From: Bolinopsis microptera
Lineage: Eukaryota; Ctenophora; Tentaculata; Lobata; Bolinopsidae
Direction of reading: 5' to 3'
NCBI RefSeq assembly: GCF_026151205.1
Contig: NC_087076.1
Coordinates: 21,012,828 to 21,076,827, forward strand
Length of the DNA stretch: 64,000 nt
Below the pieces are notes generated by a model, which ran no database searches, was not told the origin of the DNA, and saw nothing but the letters and a program-made list of their open reading frames with translations. The position numbers and the translations under genes were made by a program. Shown piece after piece: positions 21,844-31,527 of the stretch. Numbering within the stretch: the first letter of the stretch is position 1; every line of letters begins with the position of its first letter.

Positions 21844-22400
21844 CTAGTGTAACCCGGCCTTCGGCCGGGATTTCACTGCCGCAGTTAAAAAGGGTAGGAG
21901 TAATTACCCGCTGAGTCAAAGCCCGCATTAGGCGAGCAATTCTATTTGGAGTTCCCTCACGTATCCAATAGTATCTGTACCACGACTATTACACCTCATC
22001 ACTCCCGTCTTAAACCGATTCAAATCGTTTTAGAAATTAACCCTTATTAACTCCGCACCACACCCGCCTTATATTTGAAAACATGCATTACATTGTCGTA
22101 TGAAAGTAAACAAACAGACCGCAATGAGTGGCTCCCCCCCTCCTAATAAGCTGATAGTATTACACGCATAAACATTGTCGTATGAAAGTATGAACTGTCT
22201 GTACAGTTTAAACAGACCGCAATCAGTGCCCTATTCTCCTAATATCACTTGCGGAGCTAACCTAATTACCAAAGCTACAATCTACAGTGCAGTAATAGAA
22301 AAGAGAGCGAATAGGAAGAGAAAGTGAGCCATTTTAGTGGCTCACTCCATAATGTTGCATTAATAGTACAAAACCATCAATTAAGCCACTTACCGCTGGC
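21844..22400 (-). mobile_element. Probable Helitron 3' end (minus strand)
   Basis: On the minus strand a GC hairpin, CCCGGCCGAAGGCCGGG, is followed by TTACACTAG and then T. This is the Helitron 3' terminus pattern: hairpin, short spacer, CTRR, inserted before T. The terminus is at 21844. The matching 5' TC end and total length were not resolved, so the 22400 limit is arbitrary. Inside are partial duplications (GTCGTATGAAAGTA and AACAGACCGCAAT each occur twice, about 22,095-22,215). Confidence 0.5.
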
Positions 22401-22759
22401 CGATTTAAAAAAAATTTGCATATGGGCTTCGTCAGAGTTTTGTCGACACTATACCGAAAAAACCAGTTCCGTAACTCTTACCATTTTCTTTGTATAACCG
22501 TTCGGAAATTACACACGAACGATCAGACACACATTCTGGTGTTATTAAGTTGATCATTGCTTCAATCTTACCCTTTAACTGATGTAATATGCTTTCTTAC
22601 AAAAATCATAATTTCAATCTAAACTTTGTTTTTTCCCACAAATTGTGTCTTAGAGTTATAGAGCCACTCCGTGCTAATAAACTTAGCTACCTCGACCAGA
22701 CACTTCTCATGCTTCTAGTACATATATATGTATAAGAACATCATGTTTTTAAGCATACA

Positions 22760-23085
22760 CCAAAATCCATGCACCATGACGCCGAATCTAGGCCTATCAT
22801 ATCAATTGACCGGGTTAAATTTAAATGCTGTTGATTTATGAAAGAACCGTAAGACTTTCTTTATTCACTGATCCACAAAACTAGCACAAGCTTGTTCCAG
22901 CAAATCATCAAACATTTCGGTTTCTCTAACTAGATCGTAGAAGATACTTTCAGGTCTCCTTAAAAGCACAGCTGGGTGGTCGAACTGATCAACCAATCTA
23001 CCCGCCTCTAGCACACGGTCACTATCGATAATAGTGTTTATTCTATGTGCTAATGCTATGGTGAGAACTGTGCAGTCGGAGAACT
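22760..23085 (-). pseudogene. ABCC-type ABC transporter C-terminal fragment, copy A
   Basis: The minus strand reads [20 protein letters not shown], then [20 protein letters not shown] and [19 protein letters not shown], ending VDQ and a stop at about 22868. This covers the H-loop region and tail of the second nucleotide-binding domain of MRP/ABCC exporters. The normal run before the H-loop is altered (IALAHR, two extra residues). No Walker A/B or signature motif adjoins, so the fragment cannot be functional alone. Its 3' flank is shared with copy B. Confidence 0.7.
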
Positions 23086-24014
23086 TTTTGTCGGAGAGTC
23101 CGCTTGATCAACTGATCTGTTTTCTGGAAGACAAGAAGTCGTTACTAATATTTACTGATAATTTTGATATCTCATTGATATGAGTTGGGCCAATTAATAA
23201 AGTTAACTATTAGAGTGGTGCTCACTGCTCACAATCACATTACACCATTTTAAGAACATTTGACCAGCTGATAGATTCCGACCGCCCTGGCCAGTGGCCT
23301 CCTGCACCATCAGTCCATTAAAAAACAATAAAAAACCTCTACCTTCTCTATCGCGCCCCACTTAAGTGATCATCACCGAACTCAAAGAACGGATCAAGGT
23401 TCGAGCGTACTTAATCACTGTACAGTTGATCTTTGAGATTGTTCTAAAAGGCCCCCGACAGTTAAAACCAACTGCAATCGATGTATTTTCGGACGCTAAT
23501 TCCGAATCACCCCACATCACATATAAGGGTTAAAATGCTCCCCTGACGAGATATTGGCGAAAAACTGTCTCGATCACGTGATATGACCGTATAAGGAAGT
23601 TAGTCTAATTTTTCGTTAGGGTTAGAGTTTCAGCATATGCTTTTGTTAAGGATTGGGTTAGGGTTGGGATCAGATTAGAGGGTTAGGGTTTCGAATAGTC
23701 GTTCCGGACCAGCTAAATAACGGGTTGAAAAAGTCACGTGACAGTCGAGTGTAGAGTGATTAATCGTTCATCCATCAAGGTTTGCTCGCAGAGTCCCCGA
23801 AAACAAAAGACGTTCTTGAGAGATTATGGTTATAAATATAAATTATATCAATACGAGTTCGTAAACTCCATCTCTCGAGTCAACATTCCATCCAACAGTA
23901 TTTCTCCTTTTGGCTCAACCATACTGAAGAGAGCCTGCAGTAGTGCAGTATGGTGCTTTCACCTGCATCCGTTCGAACCACTATTCCAATCTTCTCTTTT
24001 TGCCGGGTTATAAA

Positions 24015-24200
24015 GGATAAGTATCGTGAAGGATGTTCTCAGCTTCAGGGTTCGGATCGTACTTAAATTTAACGTTTCTTAACTCTATGACACCCGTGGT
24101 AACAACATTGCCGTTCGAGATGGTTTCGCATTTTTTCCTCTGTCGTGACAATCTAGAGGAGTTTCTGGAGGCAGCTCGGCAAACATCATAACCCTCACAA
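24015..24200 (-). pseudogene. ABCC nucleotide-binding-domain start fragment
   Basis: On the minus strand, TTGVIELRNVKFKYDPNPEA and ENILHD match the opening beta-strands of an ABC nucleotide-binding domain ('G-x-I-x-x-x-N-V-x-F-x-Y'). An upstream part in another frame reads LPPETPLDCHDR, so a frameshift separates them. A stop follows at 24008-24010. Probably from the same parental ABCC gene as the tail copies at 22.8 and 26.5 kb. Confidence 0.6.
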
Positions 24201-24339
24201 CGAAAGAGAAAGAGATCACGGAAGAGGAACATCCTATGGTACAATCCCCCATTAATTCAGCGCAAACGTTTCAACCAACATCGGAAGAAAGTTCTTCGCC
24301 CTCATTGATTAGCATTTCCCGAAAAACCTACCGTTACAC

Positions 24340-24600
24340 AAAATCATCAATAGGAATTCCTGTTAAAATAAGCTATTGCTGCATGCCCAGTTTGGAAAGG
24401 CTACTCAAAAGACACAACAAATCAGTCCTAGAGAAGCAATCTGAAAAGAGAAAAGCTTTCAAGACACGATGGTACAATCACCGACAAAACTTCAAAAATC
24501 CTAAGCACAGACTGAGTACCGGACTATCAAAAGTGATATATATGGGACCTCAAGGATGAAAACATTGAATATACTTTATATAGCCAATAGCATAGTCATA
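24340..24600 (+). mobile_element. Penelope-like element fragment (region before and within the GIY-YIG endonuclease part)
   Basis: The frame holds VKISYCCMPSLERLLKRHNK, then KAFKTRWYNHRQNFKNPKHR, LSTGLSKVIY and a shifted IWDLKDENIEYTL-like tail just past a frameshift near 24535. This combination is found in Penelope-like retroelements carrying a GIY-YIG nuclease. The GIY-YIG core between the two blocks is missing (deleted after HNKSVLEKQ). Truncated and dead. Confidence 0.55.
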
Positions 24601-24641
24601 GACTGGAAGATTTAGACAACAATAGTCTCGACTTACTCGAC

Positions 24642-26045
24642 TTAGGGCGGCTTCAGCGTCCGAACAGAAATAGTCTTCTTCCAAATCTGTCTATCCAGCA
24701 TGAGTTTGTTAATCTCTTTGCTGTCGTCAAGCCCCGTGTCCTTCCGAAGGATGTCAATGTATGTGAGATGTAGTCTTCCCCTTCGACGATGTCCTAGAAG
24801 GGGTTCCCAGAAGAGAAGTTGATGACACAATAGTTCTTCATGTCTGGCTAAATGACCTGCGAGTCTCATCCTCCGTGCAGCTATCTTATCAGATGCTCTG
24901 ATGAGGTGTCCATACACCTTGGCGTTAGTCTGCCGCTCTTTCCAGTCAATGTTCAGTGCCATCCTCAGCATTCTCGTATAACATCCATCAATACGTTTTG
25001 CGAGGGTCTGGCTGACAGTCCATGTTTCAGAGCCATATAGAAGAATGGACTCGACTGTAGCCACGAACAGTCGTATCTTGAGATCTCTACGCATATCCGA
25101 CTTCCATACAAGCTTCATCTGGTCACACGCTCCCCATGCCTTAGCTTTCCTCACTTCGAAGTCCTTCTCCGAACTCTTCATTCTACTACCCAAATATACG
25201 AAGTCATCGACTTTCTCAATGTTCTTCCCACTCCCAGCAACCAGAGTCGGGTTATCATCATCTCTTATGTTGATTCCCATGTTGAGGTGGAGTCCAACTG
25301 AGTTGGCTGCCAGTTCCAGACTCCTGAGGAAATCTTGTGCCTCCGCAACACTATCTGTTATAAGAGCAAGGTCGTCAGCAAAGTCCGCATCAGTGACCTT
25401 GACTGCCGGATAGCGACGGCTTCTTCTAGGGTGTAGAGTAAACCAAAAGTCCCTACCCTCTAGGGACACCCTCATAATGTAGTCAATTACGATTATGAAT
25501 AGGTAGGGCGCCAAAGTGTCTCCCTACATCACTCCTGCTAGAATGAAGAATGCTTCACTCAGACCATCCTCGGTAATCACACGAGCAAATGTATCTGCAT
25601 AAATTCTTTGTATCAAGCCTACAATCTCCTTGGGAATTCCATATGCCAGGAGGATCTTCATGAGGAGTCCACGGTGCACGCTGTCCATGTCGAATGCCTT
25701 CTTGAAATCATATTACAACTAGTCATATTCTTAGGCCAAGAATATGACTAGTTGTTGACCTACTCTCTCTGAATCCGTTCTGATTGATCCTTAAGATGTC
25801 TTCCATGGCAGGTGTGATCCTGTTCAGTATCATCTTATTGAGAGTCTTACTCACTATAGATGTCAGTGAAATACCTCTATAGTTATCTACTTTGGTCAAA
25901 TTCCCTTTCTTTGGAACAGGCACGATGTTTAGGTACTTCCATTGGTCAGGAACATCGCCATCAACTAGTGCTTTATTGCAGAAGTCAAGGATCAAATCAT
26001 CAACATCAACAACAATAGATGTGATTCCAAATTATATTATTTTGC
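24642..26045 (-). mobile_element. RTE/CR1-like LINE reverse transcriptase, nearly continuous but broken
   Basis: On the minus strand: an N-terminal RT part (VPDQWKYLNIVPVPKKGN, VDNYRGISLTSIVSKTLNKM, NQNGFRESRSTTSHILGL, 25723-26045), a disrupted AFDM-DSVHRG block, then a 290-codon part. That part carries the catalytic motif FADDLALI, the thumb-like LHLNMGINI and FVYLGSRMKSSEKDFEVRKA. It continues with SILLYGSETWTVSQTLAKRI and a Trp/Arg-rich tail. A stop at about 25523 and a roughly 25-codon deletion at an inverted-repeat scar (25706-25747) inactivate it. Confidence 0.8.
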
Positions 26046-26137
26046 CTAAAAAATCCTAGTCAGTAAGTAAGTACGCCCATATGGGCATTTTCTTAGAAAT
26101 TTCGTTAAGCCTTGATTTCATTATAGGTAGGGGGAAA

Positions 26138-26158
26138 GGGGGGGGGGGGGGGGGGGGG
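26138..26158. repeat. Poly-G run
   Basis: About 20 G residues follow GGGGGAAA. Similar runs occur at 45119-45137 (G), 45702-45718 (C) and about 50719-50736 (G). They are prone to sequencing or assembly length error. Confidence 0.9.
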
Positions 26159-26391
26159 TAAAAGTCAGTTCCCATTATGTTGGGTCTTATACAACCACCG
26201 TGTTTTATATTTCAGAGTTGTTGCTTCCAAATGGCATACTGTACCTACTTGTTCGATGATTCCGTCACCAAAATTCCGTCACGATTTTTGGGGGCCACAC
26301 CCAATCAACATTACATTGCAATTAAACTGGTGACGGTGTTTGTGAACATGTTAGAGACTCATATGAAGATATAACAGAATAATACAACAAA

Positions 26392-26662
26392 ATCCATGCA
26401 CCATGACGCCGAATCTAGGCCCATCATATCAATTGACCGGGTTAAATTTAAATGCTGTTGATTTATGAAAGAACCGTAAGACTTTCTTTATTCACTGATC
26501 CACAAAACTAGCACAAGCTTGTTCCAGCAAATCATCAAACATTTCGGTTTCTCTGACTAGATCGTAGAAGATACTTTCAGGTCTCCTTAAAAGCACAGCT
26601 GGGTGGTCAAACTGATCAACCAATCTACTCGCCTCTATCACACGGTCACTATCGATAATAGT
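26392..26662 (-). pseudogene. ABCC tail fragment, copy B
   Basis: Near-identical to copy A from [10 protein letters not shown] to the stop, plus the shared 3' flank. Substitutions include V-I-E-A-S for V-L-E-A-G. It is bordered on both sides by a direct repeat of about 43 bases (left about 26348-26391, right about 26661-26705: GACTCATATGAAGATAT, GACAGAATAATACAAC). The segment was therefore inserted or duplicated into that site. It starts inside the coding sequence, so it is truncated at its 5' side. Confidence 0.65.
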
Positions 26663-26841
26663 GTTAGACTCATATGAAGATATGACAGAATAATACAACA
26701 AAAATCAACAAATTTCGTCAAATTACGCGACTTTTACACCTACTTTTGCTTCAAATGCCGCGCACGATCAAATATGGCACCTAGGCGAAACTCACCGATC
26801 TTTCCAAAAAGGTATAACAAATTTGGTACTGTGAAAATTCT

Positions 26842-26953
26842 TTGTATCACGTTGCGACCCCCACGGTCGTTTCACCGTTATACCCTTTATCGTTCTGACG
26901 ATACAGGGGGAGCCGCGCACTTCATGCGCGGCGGGTCATACAACGTATGACAA
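26842..26953. mobile_element. hAT-type MITE, 112 bp, copy 1
   Basis: Flanked by a perfect 8-bp target duplication, AAAATTCT (26834-26841 and 26954-26961). Termini: TTGTATCACGTTGCGACCC, and GGGTCATACAACG plus TATGACAA, an imperfect inverted repeat. The related sequence at 19.7 kb (AAAATTCT at 19722-19729) lacks the insert and so shows the empty site. Confidence 0.8.
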
Positions 26954-27446
26954 AAAATTCTCACAGTCTCTAGAAAACAACAATGGTACAAACATTTTGA
27001 AAATCCGAGCAAGTTTATTTTTATCGTGCACCCCCTATGGTTAGGTGAACGTCAAAGCCATTTAGAGAACGTGTTAAACTTAGTACGTCACGTGATCGTC
27101 CAGTGTAGCTGGTAGTAGCGCATGTAAAGTGATGATCCAGATTATGATTAATATCATCATCAACCTACCACCTACACAGCTAGTACACTATAATACTAAA
27201 CATGTTATACTTTGAATGACGTTATCATTTATATGTTCTATGTTTTGAAACCTAATATGCTCTCCAGCTTCAGATAATTTTATAACAATGCAGCTACAAG
27301 GTCAACGGTACTCGTTCAATAGTACACACGGCTGATTTAAAATTGGTGGTCAGGATTGAGAACTACTGTAATACTTATAATTATACTTATATTTATAGCA
27401 TGTAGAGCTTGCATACTGATATGGCAATTGCAGAATTATCAAAACT

Positions 27447-27536
27447 TTGTATCACGTCGTGACCCCCTTTTTCATTTCACTTAGTGTTTCGGTCGGAAAG
27501 GGCACTTGCGTGCGGCGAGTTTACAACGTGTGACAA
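27447..27536. mobile_element. hAT-type MITE, 90 bp, copy 2
   Basis: Flanked by an 8-bp target duplication, TCAAAACT (27439-27446 and 27537-27544). Termini TTGTATCACGTCGTGACCCC and TTTACAACGTGTGACAA match copy 1; the centre has diverged and is shorter. Confidence 0.8.
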
Positions 27537-27544
27537 TCAAAACT

Positions 27545-28868
27545 ATAGAAAACGGTATCACTTTATAAAAATCTTAACCGCTAATTTTTAAATTGTTGTG
27601 TTCTCAGTTTTTAACATTTCATTTTCAAGTTGTTTGTAGGTTTATAACCTACCAGACGCACACCGAGTTGGAGTTGGACTCGTCCGTCGACGGTCTAATA
27701 TTTGGAACAAATATTTTACGAGTATCATCCGTTAACAAGTTAATGTGAACTGAATTTGAACTGAGTTGTACAGTTTACTATAGTTTGAATTACATTAATT
27801 ACATTATATTGTTCTATTTTGTCGAATATTACCTATTAGTTACTAATAATTGCAACTGACGTTTCTTCATTTTTCGATTTCTGTTTCAACCGACTTTTCA
27901 ACCGACTTTCAAAGTCGATAAAATTTAAAAAAGACAAGAAACGCGGGAAAAGGTAAAACTAAATTGTCGTTTGGCTATAACATTGGTGATATTTAATTAA
28001 AACGATTACTGTTCTGCAGACAATTACAAATTATTTCGTGCCCAATATTGCAGTATGTTCACCGCCATTCATATATCACAAAACACATTTAAGCGGACTG
28101 CACAGCTCAAAAATGTGATTTATTAACTGAGTGATAACAAGCAACTGATAAAACTTAGATTACAATCTTAACCTTGCAACAGCTAAAATAATTTACTTGT
28201 TATCTTTCAAAATGTGGTATTGTTCTTATCGCTAAATTCTTTTAGTTTTAGTGCTATTACATCGTTGCTTTTAAATCTCACTATATTTTTTGTAATTGTA
28301 GTTTGTACTGCATGGCATCGTGGCTATGATGTATGAGAGCAATTTCGCTGGTTATAATTTTCGTACTTTAAAAAAATTCGTCGTTGTTAATCAGAAATAT
28401 GTCAAATATGTATTATTAATATTTGACGAATAAGCCGTTCAAACTGCTAAAACTTTTGAATTCATATTCCCCAACACTGATATAAATATAATAATTAATG
28501 GTGTCGTTTAAGACTACGAATGAGTTTTGTCAATTTTATTCACGATTAAACTAAAGCTGTGAATATACTATTACTATTTTTCCCTGCAAATTATATCATG
28601 TTAAAGCTCCAAGCCAACCATTTGAATTACTGCGCCATCACTCAGTTTCGAAATTTTGGCCCATCTGACCATTGTCGATTGCCGAATGCTGATCGACAAG
28701 CGGCTTGAAATCGAACGTGTCAAGCCAAAAGTTGTTTCTTAGGGAATGTAAAACACTAATCGCTTTTGTGTTATCATAACCGACAACAGATATCACCGAG
28801 GCCTATTTTAAGGACTATAATTAAAATATTTTCGTTCGGATCACGTTCACAAAAAATATGTTTTCCAG
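27545..28868. other. AT-rich upstream region of the carbonic anhydrase gene
   Basis: Holds copy 3 of the structured dispersed repeat (27638-27745) and otherwise no supported exon. Any promoter or upstream non-coding exon of the carbonic anhydrase should lie here; I cannot place it. Confidence 0.4.
27638..27745. repeat. Structured dispersed repeat, copy 3
   Basis: Starts with the GTAGGTTTATAACCTAC hairpin. The central stem carries small internal duplications (GAGTTGGAGTTGG, CGTCCGTCGACGG). The downstream flank (AATATTTTACGAGTATCATC, then CGTTAAC) matches copy 2. Confidence 0.6.
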
Positions 28869-28871
28869 GAA
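28858..28871 (+). promoter_or_regulatory. Probable 3' splice acceptor before the carbonic anhydrase start
   Basis: TATGTTTTCCAG|GAAATGG: an AG 3 bases ahead of the ATG, after a T-rich stretch. Suggests a 5'-UTR intron or spliced-leader trans-splicing; same geometry as the MFS gene. Confidence 0.4.
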
Positions 28872-29900
28872 ATGGCATCGAACGTACCTTCTTGGCTACT
28901 TCTCCTGACTGCCATGTCCCTTATCAGTATTACAATCGGCGATCAGACCCAGTACAGTTACTTTGATCAAAGTAGCTGGCCAGAGCTTTGTCAGTCAGGT
29001 GAACAGCAGTCTCCAATAGACATTGACCTGATTGAGGATACAGTTCTCCACAGTAGCTCCCTTCCTGACCTGGGAGAGGTACAGCTAACTTACACTAACA
29101 GCAGCTCTATTAAATATGGAGTAAAAGATGGCCCCTTGGTCGTCATGCCTGAAGACTGGCCGGTGGGTCACACAGATGGTCTCCAGCTGCTTCAGATTCA
29201 TTTTCACTGGGGAAGCAACAGCAGCAACGGGGCTGAACACCATCTCTACGGCAAACAGTTCCAGGGTGAGATGCACCTTGTTACCCGGAACTTGGACCAG
29301 CTCGACCCCTTATCAGACGATTTTTACGCTGTATTCGGAGTTTTCCTTGAGGAGGATTCGAGTCAGGTCGGTTCAGAGAAAAACGAGGTCATTAAAAATC
29401 TGGTGAGCGGAGGTGTCATCAACAACGAAGTGACAGTGCCCCTGTCGCAACTCTTCTCCACGGAGACAACAAGTGTTTACACTTACGAGGGAAGTTTAAC
29501 AACGCCAGGATGTGCTGAGCACGTCTTCTGGATGGTTCTTGAGGAACCCATTAAACTGACACCAGGAGTAATGGGCACAATGAGGCAACATCATAATGTT
29601 AACCGAACATTCAGGAACACCCAACCTCTCAACGGTCGGCCAATCACCCACCGAGTTTTGGGAGAACAGCTCACTAGCGCTCCTCTGGACAACTTGGAGT
29701 TGGCAGAAGGTGAAGAACCAGTAGTGGAAGAAGAACCAGTAGTGGAAGAAGAACCGGCAGATTCCAACGAGGGTGGCGAAGAAGTTGAAAAGAAGAATGA
29801 AGAGGTGAACGAAGAGGAAAGTGAACCTAACTCAAGCAACATTGTCTCTGTTGAGATGGTTTTTCTGGTTTTGTCAATTTGTGAATTGCTCTTTCTTTAA
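28872..29900 (+). CDS. Alpha-class carbonic anhydrase, secreted, acidic tail and hydrophobic C-terminus
   Basis: 342 residues. The signal peptide is MASNVPSWLLLLTAMSLISI, with cleavage around residue 22-24. Alpha-CA landmarks: GEQQSPIDI (43-51); the three zinc histidines H110 and H112 (QIHFHWGS) and H135 (GEMHLV); the gate-type E122 (AEHH); and SLTTPGC with the catalytic Thr. C40 and the Cys of TTPGC likely form the usual disulfide. The residue aligned with the proton-shuttle His64 is Ser (about S78, TNSSSIKYG). After the domain comes an acidic EEPVVEEEPVVEEE repeat and then a hydrophobic end (VEMVFLVLSICELLFL), consistent with a GPI signal or membrane anchor. The CDS is intronless, unusual for animal alpha-CAs. 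An acceptor-like TGTTTTCCAG lies 3 bases before the ATG. Confidence 0.92.
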   Translation: MASNVPSWLLLLTAMSLISITIGDQTQYSYFDQSSWPELCQSGEQQSPIDIDLIEDTVLHSSSLPDLGEVQLTYTNSSSIKYGVKDGPLVVMPEDWPVGHTDGLQLLQIHFHWGSNSSNGAEHHLYGKQFQGEMHLVTRNLDQLDPLSDDFYAVFGVFLEEDSSQVGSEKNEVIKNLVSGGVINNEVTVPLSQLFSTETTSVYTYEGSLTTPGCAEHVFWMVLEEPIKLTPGVMGTMRQHHNVNRTFRNTQPLNGRPITHRVLGEQLTSAPLDNLELAEGEEPVVEEEPVVEEEPADSNEGGEEVEKKNEEVNEEESEPNSSNIVSVEMVFLVLSICELLFL

Positions 29901-30130
29901 GCAGGAAAGTATTAAATTGTAAATGTAGCTCTGTGAGACGATCGAAGAATGGGATTTTGTAATTTGGTATGTTTTTGTTCATTAACATTTTAAAACTTTA
30001 TGAATATGAGTGGGAATCAAATTTTTCATTATTTTATGGTTTTATTGTAAGTTGTACTCGTGAGAGCTTAAATTAAAGTAAAAAGATGTTTAATATGAAT
30101 GACTTTTCTTTATCAATTTTAGTCAACTGA

Positions 30131-31527
30131 ACTGAGTTTTAAATACTGTACAGACATGGGTTAAAAACAACGGTCTTAAACTTAATGTAGGAAAAACTAA
30201 ATACATGATATTCAGTTTCACTAACAGATTACCAGAGGATATAAATATTAGTATAGAAGGACAGCGACTAGTGAAAAGTGAAAATGAACGATTTTTAGGT
30301 GTCATTATTGACTCAAAACTTAGCTGGAGCCAGCACATTAAACAGTTAAACTTAAAGACTAAAATATAATATCCAGAAATGCAGGCGTAATGATGAAACT
30401 TAAAAGTTCCATTCCGAATAAAGCTCAAAAAATGCTATACAATAGTTTAATTCAATCTCACCTGTATTACTGCGCTACTGTTTGGGGTACTAAATTTTTA
30501 AATTCCATTCAGTCTTTATTCTCTGCTCAAAAGAAAGCTATTCGCGCCACTGATTCAGAATATTATAACTATTTTTACGACAAAGAAAAACGTAAACTAC
30601 CATCTCACACAAAATCCATCTTCAACAAAATAGGAATTTTGGCTCTTCCTAATCTCATTGCTAAAAGCTGTCTAACTTTGATGCACAAGGTTTATATGGG
30701 AGTAGCACCATCGAGTACCTTACAAGACTTTTTTGTGGCGGACCAATTTGCGACGACCGAAATTTTGGCGGTCCGAAAATACGGCGAAATTGAACAAAAA
30801 CCGTCAAATTTCGGACGTCACAGAAAATAAGGGTATTTTTCATCATTTTTTGTGACAGTAAGCAGTAAGGAAATTTCTGAAATTCGGTAAAATCATGTTC
30901 AAACTTAGTCTGTATTAAGACTGTAAGACTTTCATGTTAGCACATATATGTATTTTAATGCAAATTTAAACTGTATTGCTTGACATTCGATTCGTCATTG
31001 GTGTGGTGATAATTTGTCCCAAGATGCCAGAATTTATTTATTTATTTTACTTGATATTACTTTTTAGAAACAAAATAAAGCAGTGAAGGCACAGTCATTG
31101 AAATAAGCTAAAAGATAATGCGACGGATTCTATTACGACGACCGAAATTTTGGCGGTCCGAAAATATGGCGAAATTTTCGGAAAACCGCCACATTTCGTA
31201 CGTTATAAATATGTCTTGTAAGGTATCTGTAGTATATTTGAAAAATCACCGCTTAGACAAACGGAAAGGAGAAATCCAAAGTATTTTGAAATTAAGTTCA
31301 ACAGATTACGGATCACCGATTATAGCATCTCTAACGTAGGACCACGATTATATAACAACACGATAAACGAAATAAACAAAATCCTTCCCTTCAACGTACC
31401 TAAGTTACAAGATAAGTTTATTAATTCATACAAGGACAACATTGTACGTTACTTACTGGACAAACAAAAACTTGACCTAGAAAACCTTTCGTGGACGGAC
31501 GAGAAATTTGTCCTTTACAACTTTTAA
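30131..31527 (+). pseudogene. CR1/L2-like LINE 3' portion, broken by an insertion
   Basis: Post-catalytic RT region: NGLKLNVGKTKYMIFSF, FLGVIIDSKLSWSQHIKQL, then a frameshift or stop. It resumes with NSLIQSHLYYCATVWGTKFL, SAQKKAIRATDSEYYNYF, THSKS-like KLPSHTKSIFNKIGILALPN and MHKVYMGVAPSSTLQDFFV. At about 30738 foreign DNA starts. The LINE resumes near 31240 (HRLDKRKGEIQ) and in another frame with SISNVGPRLYNNTINEINKI, ending KFVLYNF and TAA at 31525-31527. Lies 230 bases after the carbonic anhydrase stop. Confidence 0.75.
30738..31215. mobile_element. Insertion inside the LINE relic with flanking direct repeats
   Basis: Two direct copies of a block of about 70 bases containing ACGACCGAAATTTTGGCGGT (about 30750 and 31136) and a CCGAAAATA..GGCGAAATT stretch bound about 330 bases of AT-rich sequence. 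Within each block, GCGGTCCGAAA and TTTCGGACGT form inverted parts. It separates two parts of one LINE frame. Class not identified. Confidence 0.5.
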
